A stretch of DNA of 64,000 bases from Acrocarpospora macrocephala (GCF_009687865.1 NZ_BLAE01000040.1:40104-104103), one strand, 5' to 3'; positions 43,240 to 51,625 are shown, counted from the stretch's first letter. Program-made: numbers and translations. The notes: a model not told the origin generated them from the sequence alone.

Positions 43240-44447
43240 TGGCCGTGCTCGACGTGGCAGTGGTGGGCGCGGGGCCGGTCGGGCTCACCGCCGCGCTCGC
43301 GCTGGCCAGGCGCGGGATCGCGGTCACCGTCTTCGAGGAGGCCGGGCGGCTCAGCACCGAGTGGCGGGCCTCCACCTTCCACCCGCCGACCCTGGAGATC
43401 GCCTGCGACCTCGGCATCGCCGACGCGATGCTGGAAGAGGGCATCATCGCCCGCACGTACCAGATCAGGGACCGGCGGGACGGCTTGATCGCCGAGTTCG
43501 ACTTCGGCCTGCTCGCCGGCGAGACCGACTACCCGTTCCGGCTCCAGCTGGAGCAGTACAAGTACGCCCAGATCATCAGCGACGCCCTGGACGGCAGGCA
43601 CCCGGAGGTCGGGCTGCGGTTCGGCGAGGGCATCACCGGGGTCACCCAGCACGCCGACGCCGCGGTGCTCACCACCGTCGCGGGGGAGCAGGTCGAGGCC
43701 CGCTGGGTGCTGGCCGCCGACGGCGCGCGCAGCACCCTGCGCAAGGCGCTCGGCACCAGCTTCGAGGGCCTCACCTACGACCACCGCTACCTGGTGCTGA
43801 GCATCGACTACCCGGTGGAGACCCTGCTGCCGGGCATCTGCGACGTCAACTACATCGCCGACCCCAGCGAGCACCTGCTCATCCTGCGGGTCCCGGACGT
43901 GTGGCGGGTCGTGGTCGCCGTACGGCCCGAGCTCGGCGTCGAGGAAGCCCTCGCCGACGGGTACGTGGCCGAGCGGCTGCGCGGCCTGTTCGGCGACCAC
44001 CCGGAGCTGCCGCTGCGGGAACGGAAGATCTACTCGGTGCACCAGCGGGTGGCGGGCAACTTCCGCACCGACCGGGTGCTGCTGCTCGGCGACGCCGCGC
44101 ACGTCAACAGCCCGATGGGCGGCATGGGCCTCAACGGCGGCATCCACGACGCGTTCGACCTGTCGGTCCAGCTCGGCAAGGTGCTGCAGGACGGGACCGG
44201 AGACGAGGTCCTGGACGCCTGGGCGCAGCGCCGCCGCAAGGCCGCCATCGAGGCGGTGCAGGAGATCACCCACCGCACCACCACCGAGATGGCCGAGCAG
44301 GACGAGGCCGAGCGGCGCGGCTTCCGGCGGCGCATGTCGCAGATCGCGGCCGACCCGGCGCTGGCCAAGGAGTGGATGCTGGACGCGGCGATGATCTCCA
44401 ACGTGCGCGCCCACGGCCTGCCCCGGCGTGACTCGGAGGTGGGCTGA
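43239..44447 (+). CDS. FAD-dependent monooxygenase (aromatic hydroxylase type)
   Basis: A 402-residue class A flavoprotein monooxygenase. FAD motifs: GxGxxG in VVGAGPVGLTAALAL, the DG motif in VLAADGARSTLRKAL, and the GD motif in LLLGDAAHVNSPMGGMGLNGG. It lacks the C-terminal thioredoxin-like domain of phenol hydroxylases, as do 3-hydroxybenzoate-6- and salicylate-hydroxylase-like enzymes. It uses NAD(P)H and O2 to hydroxylate a ring or similar nucleophilic substrate. It is coupled on both sides by TGATG junctions, placing it firmly in the operon. Confidence 0.88.
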   Translation: MAVLDVAVVGAGPVGLTAALALARRGIAVTVFEEAGRLSTEWRASTFHPPTLEIACDLGIADAMLEEGIIARTYQIRDRRDGLIAEFDFGLLAGETDYPFRLQLEQYKYAQIISDALDGRHPEVGLRFGEGITGVTQHADAAVLTTVAGEQVEARWVLAADGARSTLRKALGTSFEGLTYDHRYLVLSIDYPVETLLPGICDVNYIADPSEHLLILRVPDVWRVVVAVRPELGVEEALADGYVAERLRGLFGDHPELPLRERKIYSVHQRVAGNFRTDRVLLLGDAAHVNSPMGGMGLNGGIHDAFDLSVQLGKVLQDGTGDEVLDAWAQRRRKAAIEAVQEITHRTTTEMAEQDEAERRGFRRRMSQIAADPALAKEWMLDAAMISNVRAHGLPRRDSEVG

Positions 44448-45610
44448 TGGACTTCGATCTCAGCGACGAGCAGCGCGACATCCGCGACACCGCCCGCGCC
44501 TTCGTCACCAAGGAGCTGCTGCCGCTGGAGGAGGAGTTCCTCCGAAGCGGGATGGTACGGCTGCCGCGCGAACAAGAACGAACTCTCCAGGCCAAGGCCA
44601 GGGAGTTCGGCTTCTGGGGGATGAGCACCCCGGAGGAGTACGGAGGAATGGCCCTGCCCGCCCTCACCCAGGCCCTCATCCACATCGAAGTGGCCAGAAC
44701 CTGCGTGCCGTTCCGTTTCGGCGGCGAGGCCGACAACATCCTGTACGCCGCGGACGCCGCCCAGCAGGAGGAATACCTCAAACCCACCATCGAAGGCCGG
44801 CGGCTGGGTTGCTTCGCGCTGACCGAACCCGGCGCGGGATCGGACGCCGCGGCCATCCGCACCACGGCCCGGCAGGACGGCGGCGACTGGGTGATCAACG
44901 GCCAGAAGACCTTCATCAGCAACGGCGACGACGCCGACTACGCGATCGTCATCGCGGTCACCGACCCGGAGCGGGGCGCGCGGCACGGCTCGACCGCGTT
45001 CCTGGTGGATCGGGACGCCGGGTGGAGTTCCACCCCGATCCCGACCATGGGCAGCTGGCACCAGCCGGCCACGCTCTTCTTCGACCAGGTCAGGGTGCCG
45101 CCAGGAAAGGTGCTCGGCGACGTGGGCGCCGGGTTCGACCTGGCCAAACGCTGGATCGGCAGGGGCCGGCACGTGATCTCCGCCCACTGCGTGGGGATCG
45201 CCGAGCGGTGCCTGCGGATGGCGGTGGACTACGCCAACCTCCGGGAGACCTTCGGCCGGGCGATCGGGGAGAACCAGGCCGTGCAGTGGATGATCGCCGA
45301 CTCGGAGACCGAGCTGGAGGCGGCCCGCTGGCTCGCCCTGCGGGCCGCGTGGGACGTGGACCGAGGGGCCGACGCGCGCCATTCCGTGGCGATGGCGAAA
45401 CTCTTCTGCTGCCAGATGGTAGGCCGGGTTGTCGATCGGGCCCTGCAGATCCACGGTGGGATGGGCTATACGAAGGAACTCCCGCTGGAGGGGTGGTATC
45501 GCGCGGTCCGCGCGATGCGGATCTTCGAGGGGACGGATGAGATCCAGCGACTCATCCTGTCGCGGGACCTGCTACGAGGTTTCACCCGGATAGGAGGCCA
45601 TCTTGCGTGA
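44447..45610 (+). CDS. Acyl-CoA dehydrogenase
   Basis: A 387-residue flavoenzyme of the ACAD family. The FAD-contact motif is CFALTEPGAGSDAAAI, the second FAD segment is WVINGQKTFISNG, and the C-terminal 'LQIHGGMGYTKELPLEGWYRAVRAM' is followed by RIFEGTDEIQRLI, whose Glu is the catalytic base. It makes the alpha,beta-double bond in an acyl-CoA. The stop region overlaps the TTG start of the next ligase by 8 bp. Confidence 0.92.
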   Translation: MDFDLSDEQRDIRDTARAFVTKELLPLEEEFLRSGMVRLPREQERTLQAKAREFGFWGMSTPEEYGGMALPALTQALIHIEVARTCVPFRFGGEADNILYAADAAQQEEYLKPTIEGRRLGCFALTEPGAGSDAAAIRTTARQDGGDWVINGQKTFISNGDDADYAIVIAVTDPERGARHGSTAFLVDRDAGWSSTPIPTMGSWHQPATLFFDQVRVPPGKVLGDVGAGFDLAKRWIGRGRHVISAHCVGIAERCLRMAVDYANLRETFGRAIGENQAVQWMIADSETELEAARWLALRAAWDVDRGADARHSVAMAKLFCCQMVGRVVDRALQIHGGMGYTKELPLEGWYRAVRAMRIFEGTDEIQRLILSRDLLRGFTRIGGHLA

Positions 45611-47378
45611 ATCATCCGCATCGACAATGACAATGACCGAGCCGAAGATGAGCGTGGCCGTCGCGTTAAGGGCGGCGGCGCAGGCCGCGGGCGATCGCCC
45701 CGCCATGATCCAGGGCGATCGGCGGCGCGGTTACCCAGAGCTGGAGGCTCGCGCCGAGCGGGTGGCCCGAGCGCTGGCCGAGCGCGGGGTGGGTGTCGGT
45801 TCGACGGTGGCCATCGCCCTCTTCAACTCCTTCGAATATGTGGAGTCGGTGCTTGCCGCGTTCAAGATCGGCGCGCAGCCGGTCAACGTCAACTACCGCT
45901 ACCGGGAGAAGGAACTGCGCTACGTGCTCGAGTACACGGGCGCGGCGGCGCTCGTCTACGACACGAGCTTGGCCGACCGGGTGCGCGGGATCCTCGATGA
46001 ACTACCCGCGCCGATCGCCCTCCTCGAGGTCGGCGGAGACGAGGCATCGGCGGCGGTGCCGGGGGCGCTGGCATTCGAGCGTGCGGCCGAGCCCGATTCT
46101 GAGTCCGAACCGGGATCCCCAGCCACGGTTTCCGAACCGGGATCCCCAGCCACGGTTTCCGAACCGGGGTTCCCGGCTACGGCTTCCGGTCCCGGGTCCT
46201 GGGCCACGGTTTCCGATCCGGTCGAGGATTCCCCGCACGGCATCATCCTGCTCACCGGGGGGACAACCGGCACGCCCAAGGGCGTGATCTGGGACCGTGA
46301 CGGGCTGCTCGGCATCCTCAACGGGGTCTTCCGCCAGCAGGGCCTCGCCACCCCGACGACGCCGGCCGAGGTCGCGGAGCGGGTCCGCGAGCTCCAGGCG
46401 CGAGACCAGGTCCCGGTGGTGCTGCCGATGTCGCCGCTGATGCACGGCACCGGGTTCTTCCACGCGATGCGTACCCTGCTCGCCGGTGGTGTGCTCTGCT
46501 TCTGCGACTCCCGGTCGCTGGACGCGGAGGAGGTGTGGCGGACGGTGCAGGAGCACGCGGTGACCGAGATGGTCATCGTCGGCGACGCCTTCGGCCGCCC
46601 GCTGGTGGACGCCCTGGATGCGGCCGAGCGCGCGGGCAACCCGTACGACCTGGGCAGCCTGCGGCGGATGACCAGTTCGGGCGTGCTGTGGAGCACCGAG
46701 GTGAAACGGGAGCTGCTGCGCCGAGGCCGGAAGCTCACCTTGGTCGACAACATCTCCGCTTCGGAGGGCGGGCCGTTCGGGCTGGCCGAGGCGAGTTCCG
46801 AGGCGGACCTGGCCGATGGGCGGTTCAATCTGTCGCCGGTGGCCCGCATTCTGGACGAGCACGATCGCGATATCAAGCCAGGCAGCGGACAGGTGGGCGT
46901 GCTGGCCAGCGCCGGCCCCCAGCCGGTCGGCTATCTCGGCGACCCGGACCGGACGGCTCGGATCTGGCGGACGATCGACGGCGTGCGTTACGCCGTGCCG
47001 GGCGATCTGGCCTCGCTGGACGCGGACGGCCGGCTGATCCTGCTGGGGCGGGGCGACGGCGTGGTCAACACCGGCGGCGAGAAGGTCTTCCCCGAAGAGG
47101 TCGAGCAGGCGCTGATCACGCACCCCGCCGTGGACGACGCGATCGTGGTCGGGATCCCCGACCCGCGCTGGGGCCAGATCGTGGCCGCCGTGGTCGCCCC
47201 GGCGAGCGGGCTGGGCGGCGTGCCGGACGAGGAGCTGATCCAGCACGTCCGGGATCGGCTGGCCGCGTACAAGAGCCCGCGCCGGATCATCAGGGTCGGC
47301 GTGGTCCCCCGGACGCCCGCAGGAAAGGCCAACCGTTCGCTGGCCAGGCAACTGGTGACAGAGGAGACAGCACCGTGA
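45603..47378 (+). CDS. AMP-forming acyl-CoA ligase with a tandem-repeat insertion
   Basis: A 591-residue ANL-superfamily ligase. Motifs: LTGGTTGTPKG, NISASEGGPFG-type A5 region, DLASLDADGRLI, GEKVFPEEVEQ and the final Lys in TPAGKANRS. The TTG start at 45603 has AGGAGG 5 nt upstream; ATGs at 45627 and 45648 are alternatives. Between the N-terminal subdomain and the ATP loop (residues ~169-204) lie four copies of a nine-residue unit, EPGSPATVS and variants, which is not part of the normal fold and should be a flexible linker. It is the second ligase of the island, next to the acyl-CoA dehydrogenase and two MaoC-like genes, and probably activates a later acid. Confidence 0.88.
   Translation: MRESSASTMTMTEPKMSVAVALRAAAQAAGDRPAMIQGDRRRGYPELEARAERVARALAERGVGVGSTVAIALFNSFEYVESVLAAFKIGAQPVNVNYRYREKELRYVLEYTGAAALVYDTSLADRVRGILDELPAPIALLEVGGDEASAAVPGALAFERAAEPDSESEPGSPATVSEPGSPATVSEPGFPATASGPGSWATVSDPVEDSPHGIILLTGGTTGTPKGVIWDRDGLLGILNGVFRQQGLATPTTPAEVAERVRELQARDQVPVVLPMSPLMHGTGFFHAMRTLLAGGVLCFCDSRSLDAEEVWRTVQEHAVTEMVIVGDAFGRPLVDALDAAERAGNPYDLGSLRRMTSSGVLWSTEVKRELLRRGRKLTLVDNISASEGGPFGLAEASSEADLADGRFNLSPVARILDEHDRDIKPGSGQVGVLASAGPQPVGYLGDPDRTARIWRTIDGVRYAVPGDLASLDADGRLILLGRGDGVVNTGGEKVFPEEVEQALITHPAVDDAIVVGIPDPRWGQIVAAVVAPASGLGGVPDEELIQHVRDRLAAYKSPRRIIRVGVVPRTPAGKANRSLARQLVTEETAP
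46107..46214 (+). repeat. 27-bp tandem repeat, four copies, inside the acyl-CoA ligase gene
   Basis: Units at 46107-46133, 46134-46160, 46161-46187 and 46188-46214. The first two are identical; units 3 and 4 have drifted. Each unit encodes nine residues (EPGSPATVS, EPGSPATVS, EPGFPATAS, GPGSWATVS), so the frame is kept. The last two copies show that the array is not brand new, while the identical pair points to recent duplication or homogenisation. Confidence 0.92.
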
Positions 47379-47803
47379 CAGGCACCCCGTTCCCGATCGA
47401 GCGAGGCCACGTGCTGGCCTTCGCCCGCGCCTTGGGCCAGGAGACGGCGGGCGAGGAGACGGCGGCCGTCCCGCCCACCTTCCCGATCGCGTTCGCCCAG
47501 TTCGACCCGGACTGGCCGCTGCGGATGAAGCCAGGAATGCCCTGGAACGGCTCCGGCGCCGAGCCGGGCGTGGCCTCGGGCGGCCCCGGCGGGCTCCACG
47601 CGGAGCAGGAGTTCGAATACATCCGGCCGATCCGGATCGGCGAGACGCTGTCCGCGCGGCGGCGCGACGGCCGGACCTGGCAGAAACCGGGCGGCCGTGG
47701 CGTGCTGAACTTCACCGAACGCCACATCGACTTCTACGACGCCGACGAGCAACTCGTCGCCCGCTCCACCACGGTCACGGTCATCGTGGCGGCGGCGCCA
47801 TGA
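47375..47803 (+). CDS. MaoC-like hot-dog protein, N-terminal hydratase type
   Basis: A 142-residue protein of the MaoC_dehydratase N-terminal class: it starts at the fold (GTPFPIERGHVLAFARALGQ), has 'VPPTFPIAFAQFD' and 'LHAEQEFEYIRPIRIGETL', then the strand pair 'VLNFTERHIDFYDADEQLVARST'. It lacks the hydratase-2 catalytic Asp-His motif, as such N-domain partners do, and should form a heterodimer with the next gene product. The GTG start overlaps the ligase stop, and its stop overlaps the next start by ATGA. Confidence 0.85.
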   Translation: MTGTPFPIERGHVLAFARALGQETAGEETAAVPPTFPIAFAQFDPDWPLRMKPGMPWNGSGAEPGVASGGPGGLHAEQEFEYIRPIRIGETLSARRRDGRTWQKPGGRGVLNFTERHIDFYDADEQLVARSTTVTVIVAAAP

Positions 47804-48306
47804 CGGGGGAGAGGACCGAGGTGGTGGTCACCGACCTGAAACGCACCCAGATCGTCATGTACGCCGGAGCCTCAGGCGATTACAACCCCCTCCACACCGA
47901 CGAGCCCTTCGCCACCCAGGTGGCCGGAAACCCCACCGTGATGGCCCACGGCATGCTCACCATGGGCTTGGCCGGGCGGGTGCTGACCGGCTGGTTCGGC
48001 CACGAGAACATCCTTCGCTACCGGGCCAGGTTCAAGGCCCCGGTCTGGCCGGGCGACACCCTCACGGTCACCGCCAAGGTGACCGGCGTGGCCGAGGGAC
48101 GTGCCGAGATCACTCTCTCCGCGGTCAACGCGGCCGGCACCGAGGTCCTCACCGGCACCGCGACCGCGTTGGTCACCGACGTCGTGCAGGACCTGGCCTC
48201 CGGCGTGCCCGACGCCGCGCAGTACCCGGCACCCGACATGCCCGACGCCGCCCAGGACTCGGCACCCGGCGTGCCGGACGCCGTGCGGAACGGAGCGGCC
48301 CGGTGA
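47800..48306 (+). CDS. MaoC-like enoyl-CoA hydratase with a repetitive C-terminal tail
   Basis: A 168-residue hot-dog protein. The hydratase-2 motif with catalytic Asp and His is YAGASGDYNPLHTDEPFA (residues ~21-38), and 'VMAHGMLTMGLAGRVLTGWFG' follows as expected. It should hydrate the double bond made by the acyl-CoA dehydrogenase, using the preceding protein as its non-catalytic half. The fold ends near residue 130; the last ~38 residues are a low-complexity tail made of an 11-residue repeat. Start overlaps the previous gene and the stop overlaps the GTG of the amidohydrolase. Confidence 0.87.
   Translation: MTGERTEVVVTDLKRTQIVMYAGASGDYNPLHTDEPFATQVAGNPTVMAHGMLTMGLAGRVLTGWFGHENILRYRARFKAPVWPGDTLTVTAKVTGVAEGRAEITLSAVNAAGTEVLTGTATALVTDVVQDLASGVPDAAQYPAPDMPDAAQDSAPGVPDAVRNGAAR
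48205..48288 (+). repeat. 33-bp imperfect tandem repeat encoding the tail of the MaoC protein
   Basis: Two full units (48205-48237, 48238-48270) and a partial third (48271-48288). They encode VPDAAQYPAPD, MPDAAQDSAPG and VPDAVR. Like the repeat in the ligase two genes upstream, it keeps the reading frame and encodes Pro/Ala/Asp-rich residues. Confidence 0.8.
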
Positions 48307-49202
48307 GCGGGCAAGCGAGCCCGGCCATGGACGTGGCCGCGCTTGAGGCGATCGACGTGCACACCCACGTGCAGGCGTCGGTCCTGGACAGCCCGGCCAC
48401 CGCCGAGGGCGACGAAGCTTTCGCCGCCATGGCCGACTACTTCAAAGCGGGCGCGGTCAGCAGGTTCACCGTACCGATGATCGCCGAGTACTACCGGCGG
48501 CGGCGGATGGCCGCGGTGATCTTCACGGTGGACACCATGCACCTGAGCGGGCGCGAGCAGATCCCCTCCAACGAGGAGGTCGCCGAGCAGGCGGCCCGCC
48601 ACGCCGACGTGCTGATCCCGTTCGCCAGCATCGACCCGCACCGGGGCGCGGCCGGGGTCGCGGCGGCCCGGCGGCTGATCGAGGAGCACGGCGTCCGGGG
48701 CTTCAAGTTCCACCCCACCTCGCAGGGCTTCTTCCCGAACGACCGGCTCGCCTACCCGCTGTACGAGGTGATCGCCGAGCACGGCCTGACCGCGCTGTTC
48801 CACACCGGCCAGACCGGCGCGGGCGCGGGACTCCCGGGCGGGGGCGGGCTGCGGCTGAAGTACTCCAACCCGATGCACGTCGACGACGTGGCGGCCGACT
48901 TCCCCGACCTGCAGATCATCCTGGCCCACCCGTCCTTCCCCTGGCAGGACGAGGCCCTCTCGGTCGCCATGCACAAGCCGAAGGTGCACATCGACCTGTC
49001 CGGATGGTCGCCCAAGTACTTCCCGCCGCTGCTGGTGCGGTATGCCAACACGCTGCTGAAGGAGAAGGTGCTGTTCGGCTCGGACTTCCCGATGATCACT
49101 CCGGATCGCTGGCTGGCCGACTTCGGCAAGCTGGAGATCAGGGACGAGGTCCGCCCGAAGATCCTCAAGGAGAACGCGGCCCGGCTCTTCGGGCTGGCCT
49201 GA
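48303..49202 (+). CDS. Amidohydrolase 2 family enzyme (ACMSD/resorcylate decarboxylase-like)
   Basis: A 299-residue TIM-barrel metalloenzyme. Metal motif IDVHTHVQ, His in FKFHPTSQ, His in ALFHTGQTG, His in ILAHPSFPWQDE and Asp in LFGSDFPM. This is the set of the amidohydrolase 2 group that contains non-oxidative aromatic acid decarboxylases and hydratases. GTG 48303 overlaps the MaoC stop by GTGA; a later ATG would cut the first strand. It could decarboxylate or hydrate a pathway acid. Confidence 0.85.
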   Translation: MSGQASPAMDVAALEAIDVHTHVQASVLDSPATAEGDEAFAAMADYFKAGAVSRFTVPMIAEYYRRRRMAAVIFTVDTMHLSGREQIPSNEEVAEQAARHADVLIPFASIDPHRGAAGVAAARRLIEEHGVRGFKFHPTSQGFFPNDRLAYPLYEVIAEHGLTALFHTGQTGAGAGLPGGGGLRLKYSNPMHVDDVAADFPDLQIILAHPSFPWQDEALSVAMHKPKVHIDLSGWSPKYFPPLLVRYANTLLKEKVLFGSDFPMITPDRWLADFGKLEIRDEVRPKILKENAARLFGLA

Positions 49203-49216
49203 GCAAGGAGAGTGCG

Positions 49217-50710
49217 ATGTACCACGCCGGGCCGTACGACCGGATTGTCGATGTTGTCGTGCTCGGGTTCGGCGACGCCGGCGCGGTCGCCGCGATCACC
49301 GCCCACGACGCCGGCGCCGAGGTGCTCGTCCTCGAGAAGCAGCAGGCCGGCGACCACCGGCCGAACAGCAGGTACGCGGCGGGCTTCTTCCTGGTGCCCA
49401 CGGACGTCGAGCGCGCGGCCGAGTACCTGACCGCGCTCTACGCCGTCAACGGCGAGCGGGTCGACCCCGAGCTGATCCGCGCCTGGGCCACGGAGACCGC
49501 GGCCAACCCGGCCTGGCTGGACAAGCACGGCTGCGACTACGCCGACACGGGCATCCTCGGCGAGCACCACGCGGTGCCAGGCCACGACGCGATCACCGTC
49601 TACAAGGCCAAGCCGGGCCCCCACCCGGCGGGCTACACCGGCTGCCCGATGCACGGTTTCCTGCGCCACCTCGTCGCCGAACGCGGCATCGAGGTCCTGT
49701 ACTGCACTGCCGCCCGGTGGCTTCTCACCAACGAGCGCGGCGCGGTCACCGGAGTCCAGACGGAACACGAGCGCATCGGCGCGCGCCGCGGCGTGGTGCT
49801 CGCAGTGGGCGGCTACGAGGCCAGCAAGCGGCTGAAAACCCAGTACCTTCCGGTCACCCCCGTACACTTCTACGGCACCGAGCACAACACCGGCGACGGC
49901 ATCGCGATGGCGGTGGACGTGGGAGCCGAGCTCTGGCATATGAACGTCTGGCCAGGCCACTTTGTGGCCAGATTTCCGGATAGCGGCTACGGCGGGGGCA
50001 CCGCGATCGACCTGTGGGGATCAGGCAGGTTCGGCCCCGCCGAGGGCAGGCGCCCACCGGGTTCGATCTTCGTGGACGGCTCCGCGAGCCGGTTCCTCCG
50101 CGAGCCCGGCCTGCAGCACGCCGCCCACCTGGAACTGCTCGGCATGGACGCGGCCCGGCTCAGCCACCCGCGCGTACCCACCTGGTGGATCTTCGACCAG
50201 GCCAGGTTCCAGGAGGCCACGCTGGTGCCGACCTACTCGGGCCCCGCCGGACCTGTCGGCGAGTTCACCTGGAGCGAGGACAACACCGAGGAACTGCGCC
50301 GCGGCTGGGTCCTGTCGGCGGACTCCCCGGCCGAGCTGGCCGAGCGCTGCGGCCTCGACCCGGCGGCCCTCGAAACGACGATCGACCGCTACAACGCACA
50401 CTGCGCGGCAGGGGAGGACGCCGACTTCGGCCGGGCCCCATCCACCCTGACGCCGATCCGCGGCCCCCGGTATTTCGCGGTGCCGCTGTGGCCGGGCGGC
50501 TCGCACACCGTGGGCGGCCCGCGCCGGGACGCGGAGAGCCGCGTGGCCTCGGTTCGCGGCGGTTTCGTGGAAAACCTGTACGCCGCCGGTGAGCTAGGAT
50601 CGCTGCACGGATTGCTCTATCCGGCAGGTGGGGGCAGCATCGCGGAATGCCTCGCGTTCGGCCGGATCGCGGGGCGCAACGCCGCGGCCAACATGATCGT
50701 CGGAGGATGA
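49217..50710 (+). CDS. FAD_binding_2 family dehydrogenase (fumarate reductase/ketosteroid dehydrogenase-like)
   Basis: A 497-residue flavoprotein. The dinucleotide fold is VVLGFGDAGAVAAITA, with VLEKQQAGDH at the second strand; 'VLAVGGYEAS' is the second glycine strand, and the C-terminal 'ENLYAAGELGSLHGLLYPAGGGSIAECLAFG' closes the FAD site as in fumarate reductase and 3-ketosteroid delta-1-dehydrogenase. The substrate-cap region differs from true KstD. It removes or adds hydrogen across a C-C bond in a cyclic or unsaturated compound. ATG 49217 has AAGGAG upstream. It closes the operon that starts at 41.57 kb. Confidence 0.87.
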   Translation: MYHAGPYDRIVDVVVLGFGDAGAVAAITAHDAGAEVLVLEKQQAGDHRPNSRYAAGFFLVPTDVERAAEYLTALYAVNGERVDPELIRAWATETAANPAWLDKHGCDYADTGILGEHHAVPGHDAITVYKAKPGPHPAGYTGCPMHGFLRHLVAERGIEVLYCTAARWLLTNERGAVTGVQTEHERIGARRGVVLAVGGYEASKRLKTQYLPVTPVHFYGTEHNTGDGIAMAVDVGAELWHMNVWPGHFVARFPDSGYGGGTAIDLWGSGRFGPAEGRRPPGSIFVDGSASRFLREPGLQHAAHLELLGMDAARLSHPRVPTWWIFDQARFQEATLVPTYSGPAGPVGEFTWSEDNTEELRRGWVLSADSPAELAERCGLDPAALETTIDRYNAHCAAGEDADFGRAPSTLTPIRGPRYFAVPLWPGGSHTVGGPRRDAESRVASVRGGFVENLYAAGELGSLHGLLYPAGGGSIAECLAFGRIAGRNAAANMIVGG

Positions 50711-50794
50711 CGCAGATGCGGCGAATGGCGCCGGGCGACCCCGCCGCGAGCGGGGCGCGCGGGTGGACACCGACAGCGGTAGGGGTGACTTCGT

Positions 50795-51502
50795 TTGGGC
50801 GCTAGTGATCACGCCGCCGAGGGCGCGAGTCCGGTCAGCGGCTCGCAGACCCTGGACCGCGGCCTGAAACTGCTCGAACTGCTCGCCACCGAGGACCGGG
50901 ACATGACGGTGGCCGAGCTGGCCGCCTCGCTCGGCATGCACCGGCAGGCCGTCTACCGGCTGCTGACCACCCTGCGCACCCACCGGCTGGCCGCCGAGGG
51001 CAGCTCGGGGCGCTACCGGCTGGGTCTCGGCGTGATCCAGCTGGCCCGGCAGGCCAACCCGCACCTGCGCCGCGCCGTGCTGCCGCACCTGCGCACCCTG
51101 GCCGAGGAACTCGGCGTCACCGCGCAGTGCGTGGTGGCCGAGGGCGACGACGCGGTGGTGCTCGCCGTGGTCGAACCGTCCGACGCGGTCTTCCACCTGT
51201 CCCAGCGCAGCGGCGCCCGGCACGCGCTGGCCCAGGGCGCCAGCGGTATCGCGATCATGATGTCCCGGGACCCCCAGGTCAGGGACTCCGAGATCGTGAT
51301 CGAGGCCAGGACGCGCGGATACGCGGTCACCCGCGGCCACCTGACCCCCGGTGCGGTCGGCATCGCGGTGCCGCTCTACACGGCCGAAGGGCACGCGCTG
51401 GACGCCAGCCTGGGCATCGTCTCCATGATCGATCTCGACGTGGAGCGGACCGCGAGCCGCCTGATCGCCGCCGCCGACGAGATCACCGCCTCCGAACTCT
51501 GA
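50795..51502 (+). CDS. IclR-family transcriptional regulator
   Basis: A 235-residue regulator. The winged helix is in residues ~17-75 (TLDRGLKLLELLATEDRDMTVAELAASLGMHRQAVYRLL), and the ligand-binding domain follows ('LRTLAEELGVTAQCVVAEGDDAVVLAVVEPS', 'SGARHALAQGASGIAIM'). The TTG start at 50795 has AGGGGTGA upstream. IclR proteins usually control catabolic genes, bind palindromes of about 13-17 bp, and respond to pathway acids. It lies at the right border of the island and is a good candidate for binding the GGAC-N5-GTCC sites; the PucR protein at the left border is the rival. Confidence 0.88.
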   Translation: MGASDHAAEGASPVSGSQTLDRGLKLLELLATEDRDMTVAELAASLGMHRQAVYRLLTTLRTHRLAAEGSSGRYRLGLGVIQLARQANPHLRRAVLPHLRTLAEELGVTAQCVVAEGDDAVVLAVVEPSDAVFHLSQRSGARHALAQGASGIAIMMSRDPQVRDSEIVIEARTRGYAVTRGHLTPGAVGIAVPLYTAEGHALDASLGIVSMIDLDVERTASRLIAAADEITASEL

Positions 51503-51552
51503 CGCTGGGCACCAACAACGATCTCCCTCGATTCGGACGTTTGCGACTTGAA

Positions 51553-51610
51553 GAATTCTGCAATTATCGACATCATGTGTTCTCTAGATCCGCAGAATCC
51601 TGTTCTAGAA
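51553..51610. promoter_or_regulatory. Repeat-rich promoter of the ArsR/Ehr operon
   Basis: An AT-richer region just upstream of the ArsR start. TGTTCTCTAGA (51578-51588) and TGTTCTAGAA (51601-51610) form a direct repeat; TTCTAGAA (51603-51610) is itself an 8-bp palindrome. ATTCTGC (51555-51561) and GCAGAAT (51592-51598) form a wide inverted repeat. These are plausible contacts for the ArsR protein encoded immediately downstream. Confidence 0.45.
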
Positions 51611-51625
51611 GGGGAGGGCTGAGCG

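Noticed and set aside
46107..46214. Tandem repeat as an assembly error
   Set aside because: Units 3 and 4 differ from 1 and 2 by several substitutions and the frame is kept through all four; an artefact would give identical copies. The exact copy number could still be wrong.
49217..50710. True 3-ketosteroid delta-1-dehydrogenase
   Set aside because: The FAD motifs fit, but the cap region differs and no other steroid-ring genes are present. The broader family name is safer.
51601..51610. TTCTAGAA as a KstR-type steroid operator
   Set aside because: The KstR site needs an AAC-spaced-GTT palindrome within a longer consensus, which is not present. The island also lacks KshAB and other core steroid genes.
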